Assembly (NCBI GenBank): GCA_030017935.1
Contig: JASEGF010000126.1
Coordinates: 1-6,436 of the forward strand
DNA length: 6,436 bases
Source: Bacteroidales bacterium
Lineage (GTDB): Bacteria; Bacteroidota; Bacteroidia; Bacteroidales; DTU049
Direction: 5' to 3'
How positions within the stretch are numbered: the stretch's first letter is position 1; every line of letters begins with the position of its first letter. The notes under the pieces were generated by a model that was not told where the DNA came from, made no database searches, and saw only the letters and a program-made list of their open reading frames with translations. This document shows, piece by piece, positions 1-6,229 of this stretch. The position numbers and the translations under genes were made by a program.

Positions 1-713
1 ATGAAAATGATAAATGCATTCATTCTAAATATGTTATTAAAAAAGTTAAAAATGAATATGTAATGCGGCTTTACTCTTATGAACCACTTATTATAGAATC
101 TAATAATAATGAATTAGTTAATGATATTCAGGTCAATAATCAACAGCCACAACAACAATTGAATTTACAGCAACCACAACAAGTACAACAAAATTTACAA
201 CCACAGCAACCTACTAATCAAAACCAACAACAAGGTGGAATAGGTGCTACTATTATTGATCCTATTACTGGACAACCTATAAGTGTTAATGTTTCTTTTA
301 ATGTACCAGTTGCTGAACCGCAAAATATAAATCCAACGCAACAAGATTTTTCTCAAACTCAAGTGCAAAATATCCAAAAACAACCACAAATACAGCAGCA
401 ACCCCAGCAGATTTCACCGGCTTATTATCAACCTATGAGTCCAGAGGATTTTGCAAGTGCTAAAGCTTCTATATCATCTAAATCTTTCGAAGACTCAAAG
501 CTAACTTTGGCTAAACAAATAGCTGCTTCTAATCATTTGACTTCCAAACAAGTAAAAGAAATTATGCAACTTTTTAATTTTGAAGATAGTAAATTAGATT
601 TTGCTAAATATGCATATAAATTTGTGTATGATCCTAATAATTACTATATCGTAAATGACGTTTTCAAATTTAGTAGTTCTATTGAGGAGCTAAACGAGTT
701 TATTAATAAATAA
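1..713 (+). CDS. DUF4476 domain protein with Gln/Asn-rich linker, 5' end outside the window
   Basis: Function is unknown. The frame used by the ATG at 63 stays open upstream to base 3 and encodes 20 more residues (ending KNEYV just before that Met), so the gene almost certainly starts outside the window. From the ATG at 63 there would be no signal peptide and no ribosome binding site. Numbered from that Met, residues 1-13 look like the end of a beta-rich domain. Residues 14-57 and 85-124 are low-complexity Gln/Asn/Pro, separated by a short segment with DPITGQP. Residues 125-216 match my memory of DUF4476 (PF14771): a DxxKLxxAKQ helix, LTSKQVKEIMxLFxFE, then KLxFAKYAY, a DPNNYY motif and a C-terminal FSSSxxELNEFI helix. 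This domain occurs mainly in Bacteroidota, usually at the C-terminus of exported proteins, so I infer export. It converges on murF with 20 bp between stop codons. Family call is fairly sure; role is not. Confidence 0.85.
   Translation, partial: ENDKCIHSKYVIKKVKNEYVMRLYSYEPLIIESNNNELVNDIQVNNQQPQQQLNLQQPQQVQQNLQPQQPTNQNQQQGGIGATIIDPITGQPISVNVSFNVPVAEPQNINPTQQDFSQTQVQNIQKQPQIQQQPQQISPAYYQPMSPEDFASAKASISSKSFEDSKLTLAKQIAASNHLTSKQVKEIMQLFNFEDSKLDFAKYAYKFVYDPNNYYIVNDVFKFSSSIEELNEFINK
102..233 (+). repeat. Gln/Asn-rich low-complexity coding segment 1
   Basis: This segment is coding sequence dominated by CAA, CAG and AAT codons and encodes runs such as NNQQPQQQ and QPQQPTNQNQQQ. Two imperfect copies of an N-L-Q-rich unit (NLQQPQQ and NLQPQQP) lie about 30 bp apart. 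It probably forms a disordered linker between an N-terminal export or anchoring portion and the DUF4476 domain. Codon-level repetition makes it prone to length change by slippage. Confidence 0.75.
315..434 (+). repeat. Gln/Asn-rich low-complexity coding segment 2
   Basis: This is a second Gln-rich stretch, with motifs such as TQQDFSQTQVQ and QKQPQIQQQPQQ. It ends in SPAYYQP immediately before the DUF4476 domain. It is separated from the first segment by about 27 residues that are less biased and may form a short beta-strand (ISVNVSFNVPV). It is likely a flexible tether. Confidence 0.7.
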
Positions 714-733
714 CTTCTTACCCATTTTTGCTA

Positions 734-2065
734 TCATAGATAAGGTAATATTTTTTCTAAAGCATTTGCTCTGGAGCCTTTTACTAGTACTATGTATTCT
801 CTTAATGGATTATTTGCAATAAAATTTATCAATTCTTCTGTATTTGGTACAAATTGAAATTGTGGAAAATTATCTTTACACTGATAAAAATTATCTCCTA
901 CAAATATTGCTAAATCTGGATTATAACTATTAACAACATTCAAAATATTTTTATGCTCATCATGTGAATACTCTCCTAGTTCCATCATTTCTCCAAGTAT
1001 GGCAGCTCTTTTTTTAGGTTTTATGGCAGTATTTTTATTATAAAAAAAATTTATAGGAATAGAAAAGAAATTTATAAGTGCAGCTTCCATACTGGTTGGA
1101 TTAGCATTATACGCATCCATAATAACAATATTTTTATCATTATAGATGATCTGAGAGCGAGAATTTGTGGGTAAATACTCTGTAATTGCTTTTACAATAT
1201 TTTCTGGAGAAATATTAAAATAAATACCAATAAATATAGCTGCCAATGTGTGTACTAGATTATATTCTCCAAACAAATGAGTCTCGATTTTGTAATTTTT
1301 ATCATTATAATTCCATTCAAACCTGAGAAATGGCTTAGCTGAAACATTGCTTACCTGAGTATTAGGATTATTTCTACCATAAAAAATAGTTTTTAGTGAA
1401 TGAGCAAATGGTTTTAGTATTGGATCATCTTCATTGATAAAAGCAAGTCCATTGTTTTTTTTGAGAAAATCAAAAAGTTCAGTTTTTGCTTTAATAATAT
1501 TTTCGAAACTGCCAAATCTACCGATATGTGCTCTGCCTATAGTAGTTATCAAACCATGTGTAGGCTTGGCAATCTCACAAAGAAAATTAATATCACCTAA
1601 TTTAGCAGCCCCCATTTCTACTACTGCTATTTCATGAGTTTTATTTAATTTCAAAATCGTTAGAGGCAAACCAAGTTCATTATTTAGATTGCCTTCAGTA
1701 AATAGTACATTATATTGAGTAGAAAGCATTTTAGCTATCAATTCTTTAGAAGTAGTTTTCCCATTAGAGCCAGTTATAGCCAGTACTGGAATAGAAAAAT
1801 GCTCTCTGTGCATTTTAGCTAAATCTACAAGAGTTTGGTAGGTATCTGGTACGATGATACATCTATTATCATCTAATAGCTCAGTTCTATTATTAATGCA
1901 ATACATGGCTCCATTACTAAAAGCATCTTCCACATAAGCATTGCCATCACTATTTTCGCCTTTAATAGCTAGAAATATCTGTCCATTTTTTGTAGATCTA
2001 CTATCTATGCTTATGCCTGCACTATTAATAAAAATATTATAAATTTCATCTAAAGACAGTTTCAT
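734..2065 (-). CDS. murF: UDP-N-acetylmuramoyl-tripeptide--D-alanyl-D-alanine ligase
   Basis: This cytoplasmic ATP-dependent ligase adds D-Ala-D-Ala to the UDP-MurNAc-tripeptide, completing the pentapeptide precursor of peptidoglycan. The 443-residue length is normal for MurF. Visible landmarks, in order, are DSR (21-23) and FLAIKGE in the N-terminal substrate domain; the P-loop AITGSNGKTT (96-105); EGNLNNELGLPLT (124-136); VEMGAAKLGDI (149-159); TIGRAHIGRFGS (175-186); the KTEL lysine at 194, likely the carbamylated Lys of Mur ligases; LFGEYNLVHTLAA (264-276); DAYNANPTSM (317-326); and LGEMMELGEYSHDEH (357-371). DAYNANPxSM is diagnostic for MurF against MurC, D and E. About 13 extra residues (roughly 337-349) precede the LGEMMELG block. 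The ATG at 2065 gives a complete N-terminus, and GGTGAT just upstream weakly resembles the distal part of a Shine-Dalgarno sequence. It is divergent from the polysaccharide genes. No other mur or division gene flanks it here, so it is not in a visible dcw cluster. Confidence 0.97.
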   Translation of the reverse strand: MKLSLDEIYNIFINSAGISIDSRSTKNGQIFLAIKGENSDGNAYVEDAFSNGAMYCINNRTELLDDNRCIIVPDTYQTLVDLAKMHREHFSIPVLAITGSNGKTTSKELIAKMLSTQYNVLFTEGNLNNELGLPLTILKLNKTHEIAVVEMGAAKLGDINFLCEIAKPTHGLITTIGRAHIGRFGSFENIIKAKTELFDFLKKNNGLAFINEDDPILKPFAHSLKTIFYGRNNPNTQVSNVSAKPFLRFEWNYNDKNYKIETHLFGEYNLVHTLAAIFIGIYFNISPENIVKAITEYLPTNSRSQIIYNDKNIVIMDAYNANPTSMEAALINFFSIPINFFYNKNTAIKPKKRAAILGEMMELGEYSHDEHKNILNVVNSYNPDLAIFVGDNFYQCKDNFPQFQFVPNTEELINFIANNPLREYIVLVKGSRANALEKILPYL

Positions 2066-2089
2066 TAATCACCAAGAATTTTTATTTCA

Positions 2090-2097
2090 CAAAAATA
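2090..2097 (-). promoter_or_regulatory. Possible murF promoter -7 element (TATTTTTG)
   Basis: Read on the minus strand this is TATTTTTG, an exact match to the Bacteroidota -7 consensus TAnnTTTG. It lies 25 bp upstream of the murF ATG, so the leader would be about 18 nt. There is no TTG at the usual -33 distance; the nearest is only 11 bp upstream. Such an 8-mer is common by chance in AT-rich DNA, so position and orientation carry most of the support. Confidence 0.35.
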
Positions 2098-2143
2098 ATA
2101 TTTTTTAGCAAGTTAAATATTATGCTATTTTTTTTATTTCTAT

Positions 2144-2151
2144 TAATTTTG
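2144..2151 (+). promoter_or_regulatory. Possible promoter -7 element for the chain-length/ligase operon (TAATTTTG)
   Basis: TAATTTTG is an exact match to TAnnTTTG and lies 20 bp before the ATG at 2172, predicting a leader of about 14 nt. No convincing -33 TTG was found upstream. It sits back to back with the murF candidate inside a 106-bp divergent gap, where promoters for both genes must lie unless transcription comes from further away. Confidence 0.35.
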
Positions 2152-2171
2152 CTTTTTATAAAACTATAAAT

Positions 2172-3212
2172 ATGGAAAATTTCAAACCATCAATTGATGA
2201 AAAAGTAAATTTCGATAGTAGTAATTTTTTTGTATTTTTAATAAAATGGAGAAAAATATTGATTATAACTACTTTTGTAGCAGGAGTGATAGCAGCTATT
2301 ATTTCTTTATTGATAAAAGAGAAATATGAAGCCAAAGTTACCATGTTCCCTACAATGAGTAATGCTGTTTCTAAAGCTTTGATAACAGATCAATTTGGTA
2401 AAGAAGATATATTGCAATTTGGAGAGGAGGAACAGGCTCAGCAAATGATTCAAATATTAAAATCTAATGAGCTACGAGATACTATTATTAAAAAATTTAA
2501 TTTGGCTACTCATTGGAAAATAGATCCACAATCTAAATACGCACGCACAAAATTGTATGAACAGTATAAAAGTAATATTAAATTTAGAAGGACAGAATAC
2601 CTATCAGTAGAAATTATTGTAAGAGATGAAGATCCTGTCTTAGCAGCAGATATAGCTAATTCTATTGCTGAGCTTTTTGATACTATGAAATTAAAAATTC
2701 AACGACAGAGAGCATTAGAAGGTTTTAGAATAGTTGAGCGTACGTATCTTAATATTCAAAATCAAATTAAACAAAAAAGTGATTCTCTCATGTGGTTGAA
2801 TGATAAAGGCATCGGAGATTATAATCTGCAGGTAGAGAGATTAACTGAGGCCATTGGTAGAGAAATTGGTCGAGGCAACTCTCAAGCTGTCAAAATATTA
2901 CAAACCCAATTAGATACCCTTACCAAATATGGAGCTCTTTATATGCAATTAACAGATCAATTAGAGCTGTTAAATAAACGATTAGTGGAATTTCAACAGA
3001 AATATGATGAGGCTTGGATAGATGCTTTTAGTCAGTTACCACAAAAGTTTGTTGTAGAGAATGCTTACCCTCCTGATCGCAAAGCTTATCCTGTGAGATG
3101 GTTAATAGTTGTAGTTTCTGCATTGTCTGCTTTTGTATTAACTCTTATTTGCTTGATTTTTTATGAAAATTATGAAAAATATAGAGACAAAATAATTAAG
3201 GGTGATAAATAA
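2172..3212 (+). CDS. Wzz/GumC-type polysaccharide chain-length determinant (polysaccharide co-polymerase)
   Basis: This is an inner-membrane protein with a large periplasmic domain, expected to set the length of, or assist export of, a surface polysaccharide made by a Wzy-type polymerase. The 346 residues have the typical plan. A short cytoplasmic N-terminus (1-28) leads to TM1 at about 29-48. An alpha/beta periplasmic domain starts with YEAKVTMFP and contains YLSVEIIVRDEDPVLAADIAN (143-163). A long helical, probably coiled-coil arm spans about 170-285. The proline-rich AYPPDRKAYPVRW (298-310) leads directly into TM2 at about 309-330, the hallmark of Wzz/GNVR proteins. There is no C-terminal tyrosine-kinase domain or Tyr cluster, so this is a short co-polymerase rather than a Wzc-type one. 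The ATG at 2172 has no Shine-Dalgarno sequence but gives the expected N-terminus. The 3' end overlaps the next gene by 11 bp. A lipopolysaccharide, capsule or exopolysaccharide role cannot be separated from this sequence. Confidence 0.88.
   Translation: MENFKPSIDEKVNFDSSNFFVFLIKWRKILIITTFVAGVIAAIISLLIKEKYEAKVTMFPTMSNAVSKALITDQFGKEDILQFGEEEQAQQMIQILKSNELRDTIIKKFNLATHWKIDPQSKYARTKLYEQYKSNIKFRRTEYLSVEIIVRDEDPVLAADIANSIAELFDTMKLKIQRQRALEGFRIVERTYLNIQNQIKQKSDSLMWLNDKGIGDYNLQVERLTEAIGREIGRGNSQAVKILQTQLDTLTKYGALYMQLTDQLELLNKRLVEFQQKYDEAWIDAFSQLPQKFVVENAYPPDRKAYPVRWLIVVVSALSAFVLTLICLIFYENYEKYRDKIIKGDK
3198..3206 (+). promoter_or_regulatory. SD-like sequence spanning the GTG start of the O-antigen ligase-family gene
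   Basis: AAGGGTGAT includes the start codon GTG at 3202-3204 and resembles the AAGGAGGTGAT anti-SD complement with two bases missing. An in-frame TAA at 3193-3195 rules out a longer N-terminus, and the next in-frame ATG encodes Met32 inside the first membrane segment. GTG at 3202 is therefore the best start. The spacing is too short for a normal Shine-Dalgarno interaction, so initiation probably relies on ribosomes finishing the upstream gene, whose stop codon is at 3210-3212. Confidence 0.45.
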
Positions 3213-4662
3213 ATCTAATAAATTATTAGCTAATAAAACTGTACTGTGGATAGTAATAGCTGCACTTATTTTCGCAGCTATTAATGCTATTGCTATGGGA
3301 CTTGAAATTTATTTTATTTTTTTACTTCCTTTTGTATTATTATTGTTATTTTATTATTTTTTTTCATATGAAAAATTATATCTTGCCTTAGCTGTTATCA
3401 TTCCTTTTTCAATAAGTTTAGAGATCCTTGATTACAATTTGGCTTTATCTATACCATCTGAACCTATTTTATTTTTATTATTGATTTTGACTTTGTATAG
3501 ATTTATCTCTACAAGTTCTTCAATTGGTTATGCTAATCATTCTATCACAATAACTATTGCAATTTATTTTGTTTGGCTAATAATTTCTTCTTTATTTAGT
3601 CAAATGCCAATAGTATCATGGAAATTTGTTTTAGCTAGAGCTTGGTTAATGTTACCAGCATTTTTTCTAGGTGTACCTATTTTTTTTAAAGACATTAAAT
3701 ATCAAAAATATTTTTTGAATATATTTTTAATATCTATAGTAATTATTGCAGTGATATCGACTATTAAACATGCTACTTATAATTTTGATTTCAAATTATC
3801 CTATTTAGCTTGTCAACCATTCTATAGAGATCACACTATCTATGGAGCTGCATTATCATTGATAATTCCTTTTGCTTTTTTCCAAATTTTTAATTCTAAA
3901 AATAAATTTAATAATAGGGCCTTGTATTTTATTTGTTTTTTATTATTAACATTTGGTTTAATACTTTCATCTAGTAGAGCAGCATGGTTAAGTACAGCTG
4001 TAGCTTTAGTGGTAGGAATTATAATTTTATTAGGGATTAAATTTAGATATATATTATTGGCTATAGTGGTGGTAGCCAGTGTATTTCTCATGAATTATCA
4101 AAGTATTATGTTTCAGATGGAGCGTAATACAAATGTTTCTAGAAAAAATGCTGCTTCTCACGTGCGTTCTATAACTAATATTTCAACAGATTTGAGTAAT
4201 ACAGAGAGAATTAATCGTTGGGTATCTGCTTTAAGAATATCAAAAGATTATCCTGTTGTGGGTAGTGGGCCTGGTACATATCAATTTATTTATGCTCCAT
4301 ATCAATTACCACAATATCAAACATATATAAGTACAAATGTAGGAAATAAAGGTAATGCGCATAGTGAATTTCTAGGACCTCTTTCAGAAACTGGTATTCC
4401 TGGTATGCTATCTGTCATTGCTATAGTAATATCCCTCTTTATAACTGGATTCAAATTATTTTTTAAATTAAAACATTTGGATCATGAAAGAGCAATTATT
4501 GTTTTATCTGTTACTATAGCACTTTTAGCTTATTTTTTACACGGGTTTTTAAATAACTATTTAGAAAGTGATAAAATTGCTTTTCCTGTATGGTCATATG
4601 CTGCTATATTGACTGCTAATTATTATTGGCTGTATTGGTATAAAAAAGAAAGCAAAGTTTAA
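3202..4662 (+). CDS. O-antigen ligase/polymerase family membrane protein (Wzy_C, WaaL/Wzy-like)
   Basis: This polytopic inner-membrane protein of 486 residues is likely a Wzy-type polymerase or WaaL-type ligase, acting on undecaprenyl-linked polysaccharide at the periplasmic face. About eleven hydrophobic segments fill residues 13-298, a large hydrophilic loop spans about 299-396, and about three more segments follow. PF04932 (Wzy_C) hallmarks are LILSSSRAAWLS (253-264, with Arg259), the loop motif VVGSGPGTYQFIY (352-364) and NAHSEFLGPLSETGIPGML (385-403). The His387 in this last motif matches the conserved loop His, and an Arg-rich NTERINRW (333-340) precedes it. Polymerases and ligases share this fold and cannot be told apart reliably by eye. 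The Wzz-like partner directly upstream favours a polymerase, but ligase remains possible. The start is GTG, overlapping the upstream gene by 11 bp, which indicates one transcript and translational coupling. No glycosyltransferase or flippase gene is in view. Confidence 0.87.
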   Translation: MINKSNKLLANKTVLWIVIAALIFAAINAIAMGLEIYFIFLLPFVLLLLFYYFFSYEKLYLALAVIIPFSISLEILDYNLALSIPSEPILFLLLILTLYRFISTSSSIGYANHSITITIAIYFVWLIISSLFSQMPIVSWKFVLARAWLMLPAFFLGVPIFFKDIKYQKYFLNIFLISIVIIAVISTIKHATYNFDFKLSYLACQPFYRDHTIYGAALSLIIPFAFFQIFNSKNKFNNRALYFICFLLLTFGLILSSSRAAWLSTAVALVVGIIILLGIKFRYILLAIVVVASVFLMNYQSIMFQMERNTNVSRKNAASHVRSITNISTDLSNTERINRWVSALRISKDYPVVGSGPGTYQFIYAPYQLPQYQTYISTNVGNKGNAHSEFLGPLSETGIPGMLSVIAIVISLFITGFKLFFKLKHLDHERAIIVLSVTIALLAYFLHGFLNNYLESDKIAFPVWSYAAILTANYYWLYWYKKESKV

Positions 4663-4663
4663 T

Positions 4664-4706
4664 AGGGTAGAGAAGAGGAGGATTTTGAGAAATGGAGGAG
4701 AAAAAA
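4664..4706 (+). other. Purine-rich intergenic tract with SD-like AGGAGG motifs
   Basis: These 43 bases directly follow the stop codon of the O-antigen ligase-family gene. They contain no C and only six T, with G clusters that stand out in such AT-rich DNA. AGGAGG lies at 4676-4681 and GGAGG at 4695-4699. The first is ten bases before an ATG at 4692 that opens a 15-codon ORF (4692-4739, MEEKKCQKKSFNGLK). I cannot tell whether this is a translated micropeptide, a 3'-UTR element or drift. No rho-independent terminator with a G+C stem is visible in the 102-bp convergent gap. Confidence 0.4.
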
Positions 4707-4739
4707 TGTCAAAAAAAATCTTTTAACGGACTAAAATAA

Positions 4740-4772
4740 AATTTTAAACTGTTATTATTTTTTATTAAAATT
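4740..4772. terminator. Weak AT-only inverted repeat between convergent genes
   Basis: AATTTTAA (4740-4747) and TTAAAATT (4765-4772) form an 8-bp inverted repeat around a T-rich 17-nt loop, overlapping the asnS stop codon. The stem has no G or C, so it would be weak. It could serve as a bidirectional 3'-end structure for the two convergent genes, but such repeats arise easily in AT-rich DNA. Confidence 0.15.
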
Positions 4773-6162
4773 CAATATTTTTTGGCGTTCGAGGAAAAGG
4801 AATCACATCACGTATATTTCCCATACCAGTAACAAAAAGCATAAAACGTTCAAAACCAAGACCAAAGCCACTGTGCGGTGCCGAACCGAATTTTCTGGTT
4901 TCTAAATACCACCATACATCTTTCATAGGCACATGATTTTCTTGAATTCTTTTTAATAATTTATCATAATTATCCTCTCTTTGGCTGCCACCAATTATTT
5001 CACCGACACGAGGTACGAGTACATCCATAGCTTTTACCGTTTTGTCATCATCATTCAGCTTCATATAGAATGCTTTAATTTCTTTTGGATAGTCTGTCAA
5101 TATCACAGGTTTTTTAAAATATTTCTCTACTAAATATCTTTCATGTTCAGATTGCAAATCTACACCCCAATAAATTGGGAATTCAAAATTTTGATTTGAA
5201 TTTTTCAGAATTTCTATAGCATCAGTATAAGTTAATCTCTCAAAAGGAGTATCTAAAACGTGATTTAGTCTATCTAATAATTCTTTATCATACATGTTAT
5301 TTAGGAATTCTAAATCTTCATAGCAATTTTCTAATAAATATTTAATTAAATATTTTATGAATTCTTCTGCAAGGTTCATATTATCTATAATATCATAAAA
5401 AGCCATTTCTGGTTCTATCATCCAAAATTCTGCTAGATGTCGAGTGGTATTGCTGTTTTCTGCTCTAAATGTAGGTCCGAAAGTATATATTTCTCCTAAA
5501 GCTAAAGCCCCTAATTCACCCTCTAATTGTCCTGAGACTGTTAGAGCAGTTTCTTTGCCAAAAAAATCTTCAGAAAAATCTATTTTACCATGATCAGTGA
5601 GAGGTAAATTGTATAAATCTAATGTAGTAACGCGAAACATTTCGCCAGCTCCTTCGCAATCACTAGTAGTGATGATAGGAGTATGGAAATAATAAAATCC
5701 TTTATCATTAAAAAATTTATGAATGCTATAAGCTAAATGGTGTCTAATTCTAAATATTGCACCAAAAGTATTAGTGCGTGGTCTGAGGTGTGCTATTTCT
5801 CTAAGAAATTCTAAGCTATGACCTTTTTTTTGTAAAGGATATTCATCTGCTGGTGCTTCGCCATAAAGCTCTATTTCATTAGAATGCAATTCGATAGGCT
5901 GTTTAGGAGCTGGTGATGCTACTATTTGCCCTTTTACACCTATAGCGCTGCCAGTAGTTATTTTTTTTAAAAAATCTTCATTAAATTTATCATGATCTAC
6001 TACAATTTGTAAATGATTTATAGTACTGCCATCATTTAGAGCTATGAAACTAATGTTTTTGCTTTCACGCCTTGTACGTACCCAACCTTTAACTAAATAA
6101 TCATTCCCTATTACATTATTGGGATCTGCCTTCAGTAATTCCTTGATTTTTATTCTTTGCAT
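4765..6162 (-). CDS. asnS: Asparaginyl-tRNA synthetase
   Basis: This cytoplasmic class IIb aminoacyl-tRNA synthetase charges tRNA-Asn with asparagine using ATP. The 465 residues match the family length. An N-terminal OB-fold anticodon-binding domain occupies about 15-105 (VKGWVRTRRESKNISFIALNDGS). Class II motif 1 lies around 146-164 (HKFFNDKGFYYFHTPIIT). Then come VSGQLEGE (209-216) and motif 2, FRAENSNTTRHLAEFWMIEPE (232-252). GGSQRE (391-396) is followed by motif 3, GFGLGFERF (432-440), and the family-typical C-terminus DVIPFPRTP. The REIAHLRPRTN segment and the motif 2 sequence fit AsnRS; AspRS would show FRDEDLRADRQPEF-like residues there. The ATG at 6162 begins MQRIKIKELL, the normal N-terminus, without a Shine-Dalgarno sequence. 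It stands alone here, converging on the polysaccharide pair. No gene is visible in the 274 bp upstream, so it probably has its own promoter. Confidence 0.97.
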   Translation of the reverse strand: MQRIKIKELLKADPNNVIGNDYLVKGWVRTRRESKNISFIALNDGSTINHLQIVVDHDKFNEDFLKKITTGSAIGVKGQIVASPAPKQPIELHSNEIELYGEAPADEYPLQKKGHSLEFLREIAHLRPRTNTFGAIFRIRHHLAYSIHKFFNDKGFYYFHTPIITTSDCEGAGEMFRVTTLDLYNLPLTDHGKIDFSEDFFGKETALTVSGQLEGELGALALGEIYTFGPTFRAENSNTTRHLAEFWMIEPEMAFYDIIDNMNLAEEFIKYLIKYLLENCYEDLEFLNNMYDKELLDRLNHVLDTPFERLTYTDAIEILKNSNQNFEFPIYWGVDLQSEHERYLVEKYFKKPVILTDYPKEIKAFYMKLNDDDKTVKAMDVLVPRVGEIIGGSQREDNYDKLLKRIQENHVPMKDVWWYLETRKFGSAPHSGFGLGFERFMLFVTGMGNIRDVIPFPRTPKNIEF

Positions 6163-6196
6163 TAGATAATATTTTTTGCAAATTTCGTAAATTTTA

Positions 6197-6229
6197 AAAA
6201 CATAGAAATAATAAATTTATTTTTAACAA
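6197..6229 (-). promoter_or_regulatory. Possible asnS promoter (TTG-N22-TATGTTTT)
   Basis: On the minus strand TTG (6227-6229) is followed after 22 bases by TATGTTTT (6197-6204). This matches TAnnTTTG at every fixed position except the last. The spacing is close to that of the Bacteroidota -33/-7 promoter, and the predicted leader would be about 28 nt to the ATG at 6162. Evidence is motif and position only. Confidence 0.35.

Noticed and set aside
1..63. A 20-codon ORF starting at base 1 with a hydrophobic, signal-like look, ending TAA overlapping the ATG at 63 (TAATG)
   Set aside because: The frame of the following gene is open right through this stretch, so it is better read as out-of-frame coding sequence of the DUF4476 protein.
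195..401. Antisense ORF of 68 codons opposite the DUF4476 gene
   Set aside because: It lies opposite the CAA/CAG-rich linker, whose complement reads as Leu/Val-type codons without stops; it is a composition artefact with no family resemblance.
102..434. CAA/CAG-rich repetition considered as a CRISPR or tandem repeat array
   Set aside because: There is no constant repeat length and no unique spacers; the repetition follows codon boundaries in a continuous reading frame.
1434..1637. ORF of 67 codons on the + strand inside murF
   Set aside because: It is fully antisense to well-conserved MurF motifs and has no independent support.
2156..2344. ORF of 62 codons on the - strand over the start of the chain-length gene
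   Set aside because: It is antisense to the N-terminus and first membrane segment of the Wzz-like protein; hydrophobic helices often give open frames on the opposite strand.
3840..4091. ORF of 83 codons on the - strand inside the O-antigen ligase-family gene
   Set aside because: It is antisense to the Wzy_C membrane segments, including the SSSRAAWL motif, and has no recognisable family.
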